A stretch of DNA of 64,000 nt from Capniomyces stellatus (GCA_001661515.1 LUVW01000011.1:500043-564042); one strand, 5' to 3'; shown: positions 44,719 to 56,728, numbered from the stretch's first letter. Notes: generated from the sequence alone by a model not told the origin. Translations and numbers: made by a program.

Positions 44719-45483
44719 ACGTAATTGTGTCGTGTAGTAAAGCTATCTAGTATAGTTTATAGTAATTAGTGTATAACCGAGTATTTTTCCCCTTGTGGTT
44801 TTAGTCGGGAATGTGTTAAGTACGTATCATTAGGAATATATTATTATTCAGGTTTAATAGGTTTAAGAGGCTAGTAAGATGAGACCAAAATGGGTCTCGC
44901 TCTCGTTATTTTAAGTATAAGTTTTATTTAATAAAGATAATCATTTAACAATAATCTATTAATACGTCTAAAGTTATTCAAAACATTACAACAAAAACAA
45001 CTGTAGTACCAGATTGTAACGATTTGATACGACACATGCTGGCATGTGTGTTTAGGGCTTTAGATAGTATTATACATTTTTAGCTGTTCTGGGGGGTATG
45101 TAGAAAACGGATATATCTGCTTGGTTTGGATTAATAAAGTATCTAAGCAAACCTGGTGTAAAATATAACATCGATTCAATTGGCTAGAGGGTGGAGGTGG
45201 AGTATTAAATTGGCTATCCAAAACGCTAAATAATTCAAGTTAGAACTTTGTAAAAAGAAAAAATTGAGAAAAAAATTGGAGAATTAATAGTTAAATTTGG
45301 GAAATCTTAATAGAAAAATTCAATTTTTTTTATTTTTTTGCTTTTTAATTGAGCTGGTGTTTGACTGTACCTTTTCATTGAGCAGTTTGTAAATATAGCC
45401 AGACAGTTTTGTAATGTAAGAAAAGAAGTAATAAAAGTTAGACAGTCTAAATTATACACAACAAGAAATTAAAAGGGTGCAGA
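44719..45483. other. Spacer before PRP18
   Basis: AT-rich DNA between two same-strand genes, with A- and T-runs. No coding frame or RNA gene is evident. Confidence 0.5.
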
Positions 45484-47965
45484 ATGGATTTTTTAAAAAG
45501 CACGATAAATTCGGAGATAACGAAGCGGAAAAAAATACAGAAAGCCTTGGAAGAAAATGCAAAAGAGAGCGGCAGTGAGTCGGGAGCCAAAAAGCAAAAG
45601 AGGTATATGACGGTTTTGCAGTTGGAGAAGCAGAGACAAATGGCAAAAGACCAAGAACTAAACGATAAAGAGTGCAGGAAGCAGGGAAAAGCAACAGTTT
45701 CCAGCATCAAGAGAAACAGCAAAGCAGCAGACAGTGCCAATGGAGATGCACACGATAAAAGCAACGAGGACACGGATAGAGTAGGCGAGAGCAATAAGGC
45801 TGATGTTTTAGATTTATCTAAAAAGGTACACGGATATAAACGGATATAAACGGATATAGTTTATTAAATAGTAATTCAAAGCTTTAAATCCAGCTTTCGA
45901 GCAGTGATATACAATTGATGCCGATTTAGCAAGTAAAAGCAGTATTATCAATAGACTGAGTTTATGTCAATTTATGAAATAGGAGGATGAATTGGATCGA
46001 TATAATTTAACAGACGCAGAAATCGTGCGAAGACTTAGGGCCAGAAATGAGCCGATTAGATTATTTGCAGAAACGGATAGAAACAGGAAAATCAGACTCA
46101 GAACGCTCGAATTGCTGGACGAAAAGACAACGGTAATGTTTTGACCTGTGCTTCTATATTTTTGATTTAGAAGCATAAAAGCAGCATCAGCAGTGATAGG
46201 AATCGGAGAAGGCGGAGTGGGTGATATACTGACTGCTTGAATGCAATAATAACAAGCGTTTTAAACTGAACTTGACTGGAATAATAATAATGCGCTATTA
46301 GGGGCAACGAAACGATTTTATGAAGGCGTTGGAGGAGATGGAGTCAGGAAGTTTGCTTGAGGAGCTAAAGAAAAAGGCCAACTTAAACGAGGATGAGAAG
46401 GCTCATCGCAAAAAAAAGGCGGAACTGTTTAACACATTTGTAAGAAATAAACAATGGCTGCAAAAGAAAAAAAGTATACTCGAAAGCAATGCTCAGCCAC
46501 ACAGTTGTTATTTGGGCAGGCTTCAGAGTGTGAATAACGGAGTTGTATGTTTATAGCCAACCTAATTGGAGCTACTTTTATATTTGTGTACTTTTATGCT
46601 TTAAAAATTACTAGGACACAAAGGTACTATCTTTGAAACTGCTTGAGAAGAACCCCGAGCAAGTGTATACACTGATATACGCGTACTTTAAGGTAAGTAT
46701 GCGTTAGCTTATTGGCAATGCAGCATATATATATATATATGCGTGGATTGAGCGTTGAGTTTAAATTGCTAGTTTGGATTTATTATGGAAAGTCAAGTCA
46801 AAAATTTTGGTCTGTATGTTTTGTAGAAAATGCTGTTTGAGTGGGAGGAATATCTTCAACAACGACCTGGTGAGTTTAGATGGCTTGTCTACAACACTAT
46901 TTTTAATACAAATCCGTTATGTATAATTGGCAATGAGCTACATTGGCTGTTTTTCTGACTAATGTTCAAAATTATATACCGTGTAACCGCTGTGCCGTAG
47001 ACGAAGAAAGAAGACTCATGGCTTGGAAACTCGCAGCAGCAACTCAGCGCCAGTCTGGCGAATACATGAAGCCGTTTTTCAGAATGCTCAAAAAAAGGGT
47101 ACTGATTTTTTTTCTTTGCTTTTCTTTGCCTTTCTTTGCTTTTCTTTGATTTACTACTAACGATTCCAAGAGTTGGCAGTGTATTAACTGGTTGTTGGTG
47201 TTTAATAATAGACCATTGATCCAGACGTTCTAGCCCGCATCACTGAAATATCTCAACTCATGCAAGAGCGAGAGTACTTGAAGGCGAATGACGCGTATTT
47301 GAGATTGGCTATTGGAAATTCGCCATGGCCTATTGGTAAGTTTTTTTTTCTCTCTTTTTTTTTTGACCATTTGTATAATATGGTGTGATAAAACTTTCAA
47401 CCGACAACCAAGTATTGAAAGTGTGTTTACTCGTTATTTATTTTTACTCTGCCAGCTATTTTTTTTATTTACATGCTCTTTTCTGCCTTTTTTTATTATT
47501 GTTTACTTTTCTAACTTGTTTAAATCAATTTTCTATTTATTAGGTGTTACTATGGTTGGGTAAACTTTAAAAAACTCCACTATTGCTATCAACTCTTAGC
47601 TGTGTAGTTTTATATTTGGTTTTAGTTTTGGATTTGGGTTTGGACTTGAGTATTGATTTTGTGATTTATTTGACCTCATAATTTAGTATTCACGAGAGAT
47701 CTGCTAGAGAAAACATCAATGCAAGCAAGGTGGCGCGTAAGTTTACTTCAGTTTGAGCAAATCATATGTTTTAGTCGCGATTCCCTTTTAAACTTAGGTT
47801 TGTTATTCTGTATTTGGCGTTGGTTTCTTGACTTTTACGTGGTATTTATTTCTAGATGTGCTAAACGATGAGACTCAGCGGAAGTGGATCCAGTCTATCA
47901 AAAGACTAATGACTTTTGCCCAAACTAAATACCCTCCTGACGACCTGGCAAAACGCGTTGGATGA
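45484..47965 (+). CDS. PRP18: Pre-mRNA splicing factor PRP18, ten coding exons
   Basis: Exons 45484-45825, 45983-46132, 46302-46544, 46615-46692, 46827-46869, 47001-47098, 47212-47335, 47544-47559, 47687-47736 and 47856-47965 join in phase to 417 residues. The start [20 protein letters not shown] is the usual PRP18 N-terminus. Exon 2 has the PRP4-like splicing-factor motif ([20 protein letters not shown]). The C-terminal Prp18 domain includes [52 protein letters not shown] and [17 protein letters not shown], ending with the helix [23 protein letters not shown]18 acts in the second catalytic step, supporting 3' splice-site joining. Exon 8 is only 16 nt and encodes the conserved GVTMVG loop that follows WPI. 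Confidence 0.93.
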
Positions 47966-48448
47966 TTTGACTCCACTTTTTAATCTTAATTTTAATTTTA
48001 ATTTTTTTTTTACATTTCTTGCTCTTTACTTACAGGCTTTTTTTAATATTTATATTTTTGATGTTATGCTCATCAGCCAACCTTTGTCTATAGCTTTAAT
48101 CCGCTCATGTGGCTAAATAGTCCGATTTCTACCAAAAAAAGAAAAGAAACACCCATTGTCTAGCAGTTAACTATAAATATGCCTACTATTGAAAAGCGTA
48201 CGTATTTGACTAGTTTGTTCAACCCAGACCAAATGTGCTGATATGTGGGTGCAATGTAATGTATGTTTGTATATCAAAAAAAAGGATGCAGCTTTTCATT
48301 GATAATCAATAAACAGTTGGAGTCCAAAACTAAACTACACAAAAAGTCGACTGTGGAAGTCTGATTTATGCCGAAATAGTGTATTTGAAGTAGTTGATTT
48401 AACCTGAGTTATGCTCACTAAAGCCGCAGAGTTTGGGGGGTTTGGCAG
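47966..48448. other. Convergent spacer PRP18/ISA2
   Basis: T-rich just after PRP18, then AT-rich. An ATG near 48180 is followed by a GTACGT donor, but I could not find an in-phase continuation, so no gene is called. Confidence 0.5.
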
Positions 48449-49347
48449 CTAGAACTTTATTTCAAACGACGCCCCACAACCACAACCACCGCTTGATTTG
48501 GGATTGGCTACAATACGGAAAGAATGGCCTATTAGCTCGTCAGCCCAATGTATTGTGGCGCCTCTGATCAAGTCTAGCGATATTTTATCAACCAGTACTT
48601 TGGCGTTGCCTCGATTCAAAATCCTAAGTTATTCAATTTTTTACTTATTTATTTAGTCGAGTTGTTTTGATATTTGCACACGTGTTGAGTTTGCTCGCCT
48701 TGAACAATCAATAATATTGATATCGTCGCTATCACACTCGCAATTGCAGTAGTTGGGAAGTGCGAGGGTGAGTAAATAGGCGGTATTGTTCATTGCTATA
48801 TTTATTTAAACAATGCGCTTACACATCGTCTTCTTCGGGACTTTCAGCAAGATCCATTTTGTATTGAAAGCCATAGCAACCGCCTGAGTCTACCCGTACC
48901 CTTAAGTATTGCGTCTTTCCTTCCATTTCACTCAGATCCTCAAGTCTCTACCAAAATCCACAAGTATCAAATGTATGAGCCAAACACTTTATTGATTACC
49001 TCGAGCCATTGGTCGAATTAAGGCGTATTTGCAGAGAGTTAGCACGAAAGAAAAATAGAATGGGAGGGTGGTGCTAATCCAAATATTTGTTATTTTACCT
49101 TGATGGCTTCATTAGTCAGTATCAATTCCGAACCCACCTCGTTTGTTTTGTTGTGTTCTGGTACAGTGTTGCTAGCTTCATTTGTTGTTTTTGCTGATCC
49201 ATAGCTCCTTACTTGAGCACCGCTTAAATACGAGGCCTTGGCGTGTTTCTCAAAAATAGTGGTTTTCTGGGTTTGGTATCTTTTAGCAGGCACCAGCGCT
49301 GCTCTTTTGTTCAGAACATTCAAGGCCAGCCTACTTGATCGCAACAT
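48449..49347 (-). CDS. ISA2: Mitochondrial iron-sulfur assembly protein ISA2
   Basis: Exons 49099-49347, 48823-48947 and 48449-48623 join in phase to 182 residues. The first exon is a long basic presequence (MLRSSRLALNVLNKRAALVP). The A-type carrier (HesB/IscA) domain has VDSGGCYGFQYKM, AKVLVDKISLDLIRGATIHW and the C-terminal GGCGCGASFE. The three Cys expected to hold the cluster or iron are all present (GGC and CGC). ISA2, with ISA1 and IBA57, is needed for mitochondrial 4Fe-4S proteins such as aconitase. The long-insert ISA2 form is favoured over ISA1 by ELIGHSFRIVANPKSSGGC. Confidence 0.92.
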
Positions 49348-50009
49348 CGTGTTGTTTTGTTTCTATATTTGTATTTTAAATCTCTATATTACAGGAAATA
49401 AGAATGCTGTGAATTCCACTTGGACTTCTGCTTTATTTATTGTTAGAAAATGAATTAGTAAGGTTTTGAATTATTTTACAGCGTTGTAATTGTTCCGCCC
49501 TCGTTGTAAAAAAAAAAACAGCTGATTTTTTTAATAAGCCTGAAAGAGTTTTATTTTATTTTATTCATTTTTGCTTTGCTTTTTGACGGAAAGAAAACTT
49601 TAATTTTAGCCAATTTAGCTTTGATAACAAATCAATAGATTTGGACAATGTAGATTTCGTTACAAAATCTGAAAATGTATCAAATTAGAACCACGCAACA
49701 TTTATCTGGAAAAGTAGTGCAAACCCGAGCTATTTAAGCCATTCACCAGAACTATCCAGATCAAAGCGCGCTATTAACCAAACAAAACCAAAATACAAGC
49801 CGATAAGCCGTTACTAGGCTAAAACAGATTAAAAACCACATTGGTAGAGAATACTTGAATAGAAAAGGCTTGTTTAATAATTTTTGAATAGGAGGTGACT
49901 TGGTTTGTTTAATAATTTTTGAATAGGAGGGGACTAGGCTAATAATATTTGACTAGAAAGGGATTTGATTTGTTTAATAATATTTGATTAAAAGAAGGGT
50001 GAAGCTGGT
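49348..50009. other. Spacer with imperfect tandem repeat after TRR1
   Basis: AT-rich. At about 49862-49990 a unit of roughly 45 nt (TTTAATAATTTTTGAATAGG core) occurs three to four times with drift, directly downstream of the thioredoxin reductase stop. No gene seen. Confidence 0.7.
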
Positions 50010-51274
50010 TCAAAGATGATGAACATTTTCCAGGGACTCCAGGTACTTTTCGCAGTCTAGAGCTGCCATGCACCCCGATCCAGCTGCTGTAATGGCTTGT
50101 CTATAGCGTTTATCTTGTACATCGCCAGCAACAAACACACCCTCGACGTTTGTTGTGCTTCTACCTGGTGTTGCTACAATGTAACCCTCATTGTCTATGG
50201 GCAGTTTTCCAGCCAAGAACGATGTGTTTGGTATATGGCCTATTGCATAAAAAAGACCACCAATGTCGATTTTGGTTCTCTCCTTTGTTATAGAATGCTC
50301 AATCATCGCGCCGTTGATCAACTTCCCGTCACCTAGCGCCTCAACGACATTTGAATTCCACATTATTTCAATCTTTGGGTGCTTCTCAGCTCTCTTTGCC
50401 ATAATGTCAGATGCTCTAAAGTAGTCTTTTCGCACAACAATAATCACTTTGCTGGCGTATTTTGTTAAAAACGTTGCCTCTTCACAAGCCGAGTCTCCGC
50501 CCCCAACGACAGCTAAAACCTTGTTTTTGAAAATCGGCGCAGCTCCATCACAAACCGCACAGGCCGACATTCCTCTTTGCCAATACTTATCTTCGCCTTT
50601 AATGAACAGCCTCTTTGCTGTGGCGCCGGTGGCAATAATCAGCGAGTCTGTCGTATACGGCATATCATTAGGACCTTCCTGATCTTCCAGCCAGACTTTG
50701 AAAGGCTTTGAAGAAATATCCACTTTGGATACCGTTTCGGTTTGTATCTCGGTGCCAAATCTAAGTGTCTGTTCTCTAAATTTTTCAGTGAGCTCCATAC
50801 CCGATATCCCATCAGGGAATCCTGGAAAGTTCTCTACTTCATCTGTTGTAGTCAGCTGTCCACCAGCAGCAATTCCTACAAACATAACACATGAAGACAA
50901 AAGTTAATGGGTGCTGATTGATAATAGTTGCTCATCGCTAAAAACTTGTTTAACTATTGCTTAATAGATATTGATATTTTTTGAATTGACATTGTTTGAG
51001 TTGATATCAATACTGTTGGAGTTAATATTATTAGAGTTTTTGATATTATTGTTGCTATTGAAAAGAGTATTACCCCCTGCCAGCATCCCTTCAAACATCA
51101 GCGGGTGCATGTTAGCTCTAGCTGCGTATATTGCAGCTGTGTGTGCGGCAGGTCCAGATCCTACAATAATCTACCAATTTACGCAGAGAAATGTTAGTTT
51201 GTGCAAAATCGAATGTTATTACGCCGTGGCACTATATCAGAACCAAATAGACAACTTACAACTTTTCTGTGCAT
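50010..51274 (-). CDS. TRR1: Thioredoxin reductase (NADPH)
   Basis: Exons 51260-51274, 51074-51170 and 50010-50875 join in phase to 325 residues. The first coding exon is 15 nt (MHRKV). Exon 2 starts with the FAD-binding [19 protein letters not shown]. Further hallmarks are [17 protein letters not shown], the redox-active C143-x2-C146 ([12 protein letters not shown]), the NADPH site [12 protein letters not shown], and the C-terminal FAD motif [20 protein letters not shown]. This low-molecular-weight type keeps thioredoxin reduced in cytosol and/or mitochondria. No presequence is encoded, so the cytosolic form is likely. Length is normal. Confidence 0.97.
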
Positions 51275-52226
51275 TTTTTACTACTTTAGTTTAGTCCGAT
51301 GAGAATTCTGCCAGAACGAATTTATTGTGCGTATTTTATGATTGACTGCCTTTTATTTTGGTTTCTTTTCAAACAGGATCGATTAATTTAAAAACTTACA
51401 GAGAATCATGACTTTATATATCGTGTCAACTTTTATACCACCTACACAAAAGTATTACTACCTAGTTTTTTTTTTATGTGAGCAATTTGCCATTTGAACA
51501 CTTTTTTATTTTTACTCATTAGATATTCAGCTTTTTGTGTGATTTGCCTTGCGGTAGCTTGGTTCAAATCAAGCGTATATTATCTATTCGGTATTCCACG
51601 CTTAGTTTTTAATGCAATCACTTTGCTTATTCCAAACCCAGTTAATTCTAATAGTATTGATTTGGTTTTGTATACATTTGCATTATTGTGGCATACATGC
51701 TTTATATCTAGCCAACAGAACCTACTTGGCGATTTATTTGACAAGTTTTATTGCAAGCAATGGCTGTCTTTTTGCATTACGAGTGTAACATCGGGTTTGA
51801 TAGAGACAGATACTGAAGCAATCAATCACAGCAAGACATATGGTACTATTGATCACTATCTACAAGTGTAGTGAGGTGTACTGGTAACCAGCAATATGCA
51901 ATATATGTTATATAAATTGAACAGTTTCAAGTTGTAGATCAACAGTTGCAAGATGTTGAATTTAGGGTTTATCCGTACCATAGAACCGATTGGTTGCCTG
52001 TATTTTTTTTTTTTGCTAGTTGCATTTTTTTCCCACTTTTTTGTTTAAAAAAACAAAATTGTGCGACTTTTGTTATTGGCAAACATTAATAAATCGTAAG
52101 ATGTTTAGCTGAACTTTTGCTTTATAGAACCATCCAATTCGATTGAAAAATAAAGCTGCTGTATTTTTTTAAATTCATAGCTCAATCAGTGTAATAGCAA
52201 GATAAGAACACGTTTTCGAAGCTGAA
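51275..52226. other. Gene-poor region upstream of TRR1
   Basis: AT-rich DNA between divergent genes. An open stretch at 51494-51871 is hydrophobic and lacks an ATG at its start; it was not called. Presumably holds promoters of TRR1 and the SMIM8-like gene. Confidence 0.4.
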
Positions 52227-52688
52227 ATGACGAAAGAAACCCCGAAGGACCTAAATTTGAAGCGAACTAGCACTACCCTCTTTCGATTCTTGAATCCAGA
52301 GGTACCTTTTCCATTTAATCTGTTTTTTTCTCTTTTTTTGGCATGAGTGCAATATTTCATGGCCGCTTAGGCATGAATCTGAATCTGTATTTCAAAACCG
52401 AATATTATTTTGTGCAAGCATTATAAGTTATTATTGTGCAAACAAGCAATCAAGTAGCTGGGTGACCAAGTAACCAATTTGCTAAATTGCTATAACATTA
52501 TTTATTAGTTATTCTTGTCACCAAAGAAGTTTATCTATGTTCCAGGAGCTCTAGTTTTTGCTGGGATTGTGGGATACTTTTTCTACCACGAACATTACAA
52601 TAAAAACAAAGGTGATGGCACAAGTGCTGTTCAAGTAAAACATCAAACATACGAAGAAAAACTACGTGAACTATCTAAAAAGCAGTAG
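52227..52688 (+). CDS. SMIM8-family small membrane protein
   Basis: Exons 52227-52301 and 52509-52688 join in phase to 84 residues. The tract TTLFRFLNPELFLSPKKFIY matches the conserved TTLFRAVNPELFIKPNK region of small integral membrane protein 8 (UPF0708), and it is followed, as in that family, by one membrane helix (VPGALVFAGIVGYFFY) and a polar tail. The function of SMIM8 is not established; in animals it is a small mitochondria-associated or ER membrane protein of unclear role. The splice junction falls inside the NPE|LF motif, which supports the model. Confidence 0.7.
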
Positions 52689-53415
52689 AGTTCTTGTTAA
52701 TGCACACATATTTCAACTTTTACCCTTCCCCTCTTTTTTTGTAGATTCATTAAACAATAAACAATAAACAATAGAGTCGTTTGCTATTTTTTTTGTAGAC
52801 TCACTAAACAATGAACAATAGAATCGTTTACTATTTTTTTTATACAGTTTCTGCATTGTACGTTGTCCATCACACATCGTGTATTAAACAAGCAAAGTGA
52901 ATTTGGTTCTAGCCAGATTTAATGTGTAGTAACGTTTACATTGTTCGGGATTGAACATGGCTGCATAGTGCATCTATTTTATTGTCCAGCCTCTGGTGTA
53001 AACTGGTAAAATTTTGCTTTAAATAAGAGCGGAGGCAGTAAGGGGACAGTGCATTAGACAACAATCACGCATAATCAGGCAAAGTTCGTAAATGTATTCC
53101 TTTGGACCTAGACCGCTATTTTGCTGGATTTACCGAGAGGTTTTCCACTGACTGGAATTTATGTATATATTTTTTGTTGTAACACTGCGTGTATGATTAG
53201 CTTGTTAACACGAAATTGGACACACTGCTGGAGATTGATGGATTTGGCACTATTCTCGAGAAAGGAGACGTGTTATTTTGTTGCAATAAAGGTATAAATA
53301 CAAGTGCGTGAGTCTAGGGGTTGGTCAATAGTACATTTCGAATATTTTAATAAAATAAATAATTATCAGAATTGATCCAAGCTACGAGAAACATTTACAA
53401 GGCAAAAAAAAAAAA
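52689..53415. other. Spacer before the first CBM19-like gene
   Basis: AT-rich. Near 52745-52850 a CACTAAACAATGAACAATAGA-like phrase occurs twice in imperfect form. No gene seen. Confidence 0.5.
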
Positions 53416-53792
53416 ATGAAGTTTACAAACTCAAGCATACGCGGGCTGCTGACCAACATATTTGCTGCTATGGTTATCCAGCTGTTCTTTTTGGCACTTG
53501 TGCAATCAGAGCCTGAAAAAGGTATTTATTTACATTGCCAACTGTAGTTTGGCTTGCTAAAATGAGTGCAAATTATCAATTTTGAGTTGTTGGCTAAGCT
53601 ATAGCATGTATATTGATTCTAGACAATATCTATCCAGGAACACGGTGTTTTGACCAGGTGTTGAAGTGCTATAACTTTGTGTCGGAATATTATCTCCAGT
53701 GCAACAACTTTGGCGTCTATGTTGCTAGAAAGTGCGCAGGTGGGAGTGTCTGCAAAGAAATTGACGGAATAGGCTATTGCGACCGCCCTTAG
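53416..53792 (+). CDS. Secreted six-cysteine CBM19-like protein A
   Basis: Exons 53416-53521 and 53623-53792 join in phase to 91 residues. A signal peptide covers about residues 1-30 (hydrophobic core FAAMVIQLFFLALVQS). The mature part has six Cys in the pattern C-x6-C-x10-C-x10-C-x5-C-x8-C, with YLQCNNFGVYVARKCAGGSV and C. The ..C..xGxyV..kCA.G(S/T)vC core is that of carbohydrate-binding module 19, which binds chitin. It probably acts in the wall or is secreted. Its nearest relative is the gene at 54730-55147, with which it shares exon structure, phase and Cys spacing. Confidence 0.7.
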
Positions 53793-54729
53793 TACACATT
53801 GCACGGGTTGTAGTATTTTGCTCGTTTTATAGCTTATAAAATTATTGTTTTGCTTGTTTTATTAATATCTTTCAATTTTTTTTAGTATTGAATACCGCAA
53901 TGACTTTAATTGGCACCACAATAAGCATTGTTTTAAAGTTTTAAAATTTGACAACTTTCATTAAAAAATCTATTCAAGCCAGCAGGCGCTATGAACATAC
54001 CCAACCATTTAATTATAAAAAAAAGAATATCCAGCCAGTTTGAAAGAAAACGTTTGGTGTTTATTAGAATGATGGTAGGCAGTATCCGAAAATAGAAATA
54101 ATCTAGAAACGAGATTTGACATTGATCAATTGTATCCCAGTTGCACTTGAGTCGAATAAATAAACACGCTGAAGACGAAACAATTAAATATAGTCAAGCG
54201 TTTTTGGTAATAACACCAAATTGACTTGCGCGTATTCGTTGATGATTTCTTTAAGGATGCATTGTTTGTATGGTTATCTAGCGTTGCGATGTATAAGGGG
54301 GTAGCGCGCTATTCATGAATACGATTTCTAGTCGCTTGTAGCGGACACAGATAGGACGTTCTTAAACAATTGGTAATGGCAGACTAATCTGATCATTGTT
54401 GGTGTTGATATCAACCAGGCGCTTTAGTGTTTACCCGAGTACAAGCAGTTTGGTTTAATGAAGAGGCCAATGGTTCGAGTTTTAACGTATTGTGCAAATA
54501 AGCTGACAGGTTTCGATATTGGGATATAGTACGAGTCGAATTTAGACACGATAAGGGTCATTTGTAGTATAGTAAGTTAAATTGATATTTTTAAAAAAAA
54601 CATCAGCTGTAAACTGCTAGGCTATTCAAAGCTCAAGTAATATATAAATACAAGCGTAAAGTCAGCTTGTCACTATCCGGAAATATTGTAAAAAAAAACA
54701 AACCAAAAGATACCCATCTAAAAACCAAA
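53793..54729. other. Spacer between the CBM19-like paralogues
   Basis: AT-rich, about 940 bp, with no recognisable gene or repeat. Presumably the 3' flank of paralogue A and promoter of paralogue B. Confidence 0.5.
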
Positions 54730-55147
54730 ATGAACTTCGCCAAGAAATCCAGCTTGAACACATTTTCCAGCGTTGTAATCGCTATGGTTGCCTCGGTTCT
54801 ATTCATTTCACTTTCAATTAGCGCTCAATGTAACCGATTAAAAACATCTAGCATTTCATACTTGACTTTAGATTGAATTTTTAAATATGTATTTGTATCA
54901 ATATATCAATGTGTCAATATGGGAAAATGCAAGCCAAAAAAAGAAATACAAGACATTCTAATAATATATAATCTATGATACGTTTATAGCTGCTGGTGAC
55001 GCATGTAACGACCGTATGATGAAATGCAGTCCAACAGCACAGGAGAACTACTTGGAGTGCTTCCGTGATAGATATATCGAAAGAAGATGCGCGCTTGGGA
55101 CTGTTTGCAGAAACATTGCAGGAGCTGGATACTGCGTAAACGAGTAA
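54730..55147 (+). CDS. Secreted six-cysteine CBM19-like protein B
   Basis: Exons 54730-54829 and 54990-55147 join in phase to 85 residues. Signal peptide at about 1-33 (VVIAMVASVLFISLSISAQ). Six Cys: C-x6-C-x10-C-x9-C-x5-C-x8-C, with YLECFRDRYIERRCALGTVC. This fits the CBM19 core more closely than paralogue A (CALGTVC against CAGGSVC). Both genes have one phase-1 intron right after the signal peptide, evidence of tandem duplication. The mature protein is only about 50 residues: a stand-alone module without a catalytic domain, so a chitin-masking or wall-binding role is possible but not shown. Confidence 0.7.
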
Positions 55148-55339
55148 CTCTTCTGACAAAGCGATGGTTGTGGCTACCCGTTGAGTTTGCCATGCACAAA
55201 TAGCCAGATTGCTATTTATCTTGCTTTATTTGTTTATCTGTAATCGTTAAATAAAATTGAATAAAAAAAGATCAATAAAATAAAATCAGTAAAAGAAAAT
55301 TGGTAAAGCGAGACGTAACCTGAAGCCAAAAATAAGTAA

Positions 55340-55945
55340 ATAGTAAAAGCAGTTATTTTTGCAGTTAACGCCCACAGAGCTTCTGGTTTGAGAGAATTAA
55401 GATGAAAGTCATTACAAAACGTAATCGACAAAGCAACAAGACAAATCATGAATGCAGGTAAAATCACATCTATGGTTAGGCTGAGACAGGAACTAAAAAT
55501 TCCATCAGTAAACAGCAGGACAGAAAATTCATAAACACCAAGTACAAAGAATACTGCCCAATGTGTCACAGAAGACACCCATAAACAATAGAGCACATCC
55601 TTATTGATTGTAACAAATGGGACGATGCTAGAGAAATTACCCTCAAGGAATTTATTCCTGACAACACGTATCAGAGTTCACCGGACTTTAATCTTACGCC
55701 CAACTCAACTCGTAATAAGCTGGTGGGTGAGCTTCTTGGGGGAGAACTAAAGATCAAGACATCTGCTATCCAAAAGAAAGAATATGACCGCTCAGTCTCG
55801 ATGACGCTTGCAACAGCATCATTCTTGACTTTAATCCGCGCAACCTGATTGCTAAAACTGGAAGATGTTGGTAAATAACCAGCTCCTATGATCCAAATTC
55901 ATCAAGCCATGTTTATCTGTAGTGGGACGAGAGATAATAGGATAA
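55340..55945 (+). mobile_element. Non-LTR (LINE-type) retroelement 3' end, decayed copy 1
   Basis: The plus strand encodes the tail of a LINE-like reverse-transcriptase protein broken by stops and at least one frameshift. Readable parts include AVIFAVNAHRASGLRELR, then MVRLRQELKIPSVN, then in another frame KYKEYCPMCHRRHP, a stop, and TIEHILIDCNKWDDAR. The C-x2-C...H...C cluster near the C-terminus is typical of LINE RTs. The last part (YDRSVSMTLATASFLTLIRA) and the following noncoding tail are homologous to a second copy at 58578. The element is 5'-truncated and inactive. Boundaries are approximate. Confidence 0.7.
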
Positions 55946-56319
55946 TAATTAATCGTATTTTTGAGCCTATTAACATTGTAGGTATTATGGGGCAAAATGT
56001 TAGGAATAAAAGCATGTGCCTGTGCCAGCCTGCAGCTGTTATCAACACCTTTAAAATGATTTTGTCAATTCTGTCAATAAAAAAATGTATAGTCTAGTAC
56101 TGAGAGTAAATAACTATAAACTGTACCATTTACAATCATGCCGATTTTACAATGTTAGTGTTGTTTATAAATATAAGGAAAATGTGTAAATTAGGCTGAT
56201 TTAACATAAAACAGTTCAACCCAACATAAAACAGACTGATAAACAGAAAATCACAGCTAAACACAAAAGAGCATAACTATGTTTAAACCACCAACTATTG
56301 GCAAGTTTAACGGCTAAAC

Positions 56320-56472
56320 TTCAGGGTTAATACTATAAAAATAGTAAAGAGTTCTGGAAGCAAGTAAATCAGGTATATATCACACCTGATGATGCTATTT
56401 CTCCCCAACCAGCAAACCTACATCAGCATGTAGCATTACAATTGAGTTGGCCAAGTATTACTAAAAATAAAT
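56320..56472 (+). mobile_element. Possible further retroelement fragment
   Basis: A short open stretch reads KNSKEFWKQVNQVYITPDDA and on to a stop near 56472. The (S)K-x-FWK start resembles the linker ahead of the RT domain in LINE proteins. It lies between copy 1 and the protease. Weak evidence. Confidence 0.3.
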
Positions 56473-56728
56473 GACGTTTACAAACAACAATAGGAGAATG
56501 TTAGCCGAAAAGTGTTTTTATATTGTGAAAAAGAACAAAACAAAAGTATAGAGTATGTTTTGTAAAGTTAAAAGTGAGATTCGAGTTGAGTCTGGTTCTT
56601 GTAATTTTGGCTTGTGGTTTATTTGTATAAATACCGAGTGGAAACCACTGTTTTTATTTCCTCATTTCTAAACCAATTTCAAGTAGTAATATCAGCAAAC
56701 AGCAAACAGCAAACCAATATTACCAGTC

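Larger units (their letters stand above)
55148..56728. other. Intergenic region with retroelement debris
   Basis: Contains a decayed non-LTR retroelement 3' end (55340-55945) and a possible further fragment (56320-56472), both listed separately. The rest is AT-rich without a gene. The protease promoter should lie near 56500-56728. Confidence 0.6.

Noticed and set aside
48181..48360. Short ATG exon with GTACGT donor after PRP18
   Set aside because: The only nearby acceptor leads to a stop after a few codons; no gene can be supported.
51555..51585. GGTTCAAATC resembling a tRNA B box with a short inverted repeat
   Set aside because: No matching A box, anticodon arm or acceptor stem could be placed at the right distances.
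51494..51871. Hydrophobic 125-codon open stretch
   Set aside because: No ATG at its start and no recognisable pattern; AT-rich DNA gives Phe/Leu/Ile-rich frames by chance.
55234..55596. 120-codon minus-strand frame
   Set aside because: It is antisense to the decayed retroelement tail, which explains the sequence better.
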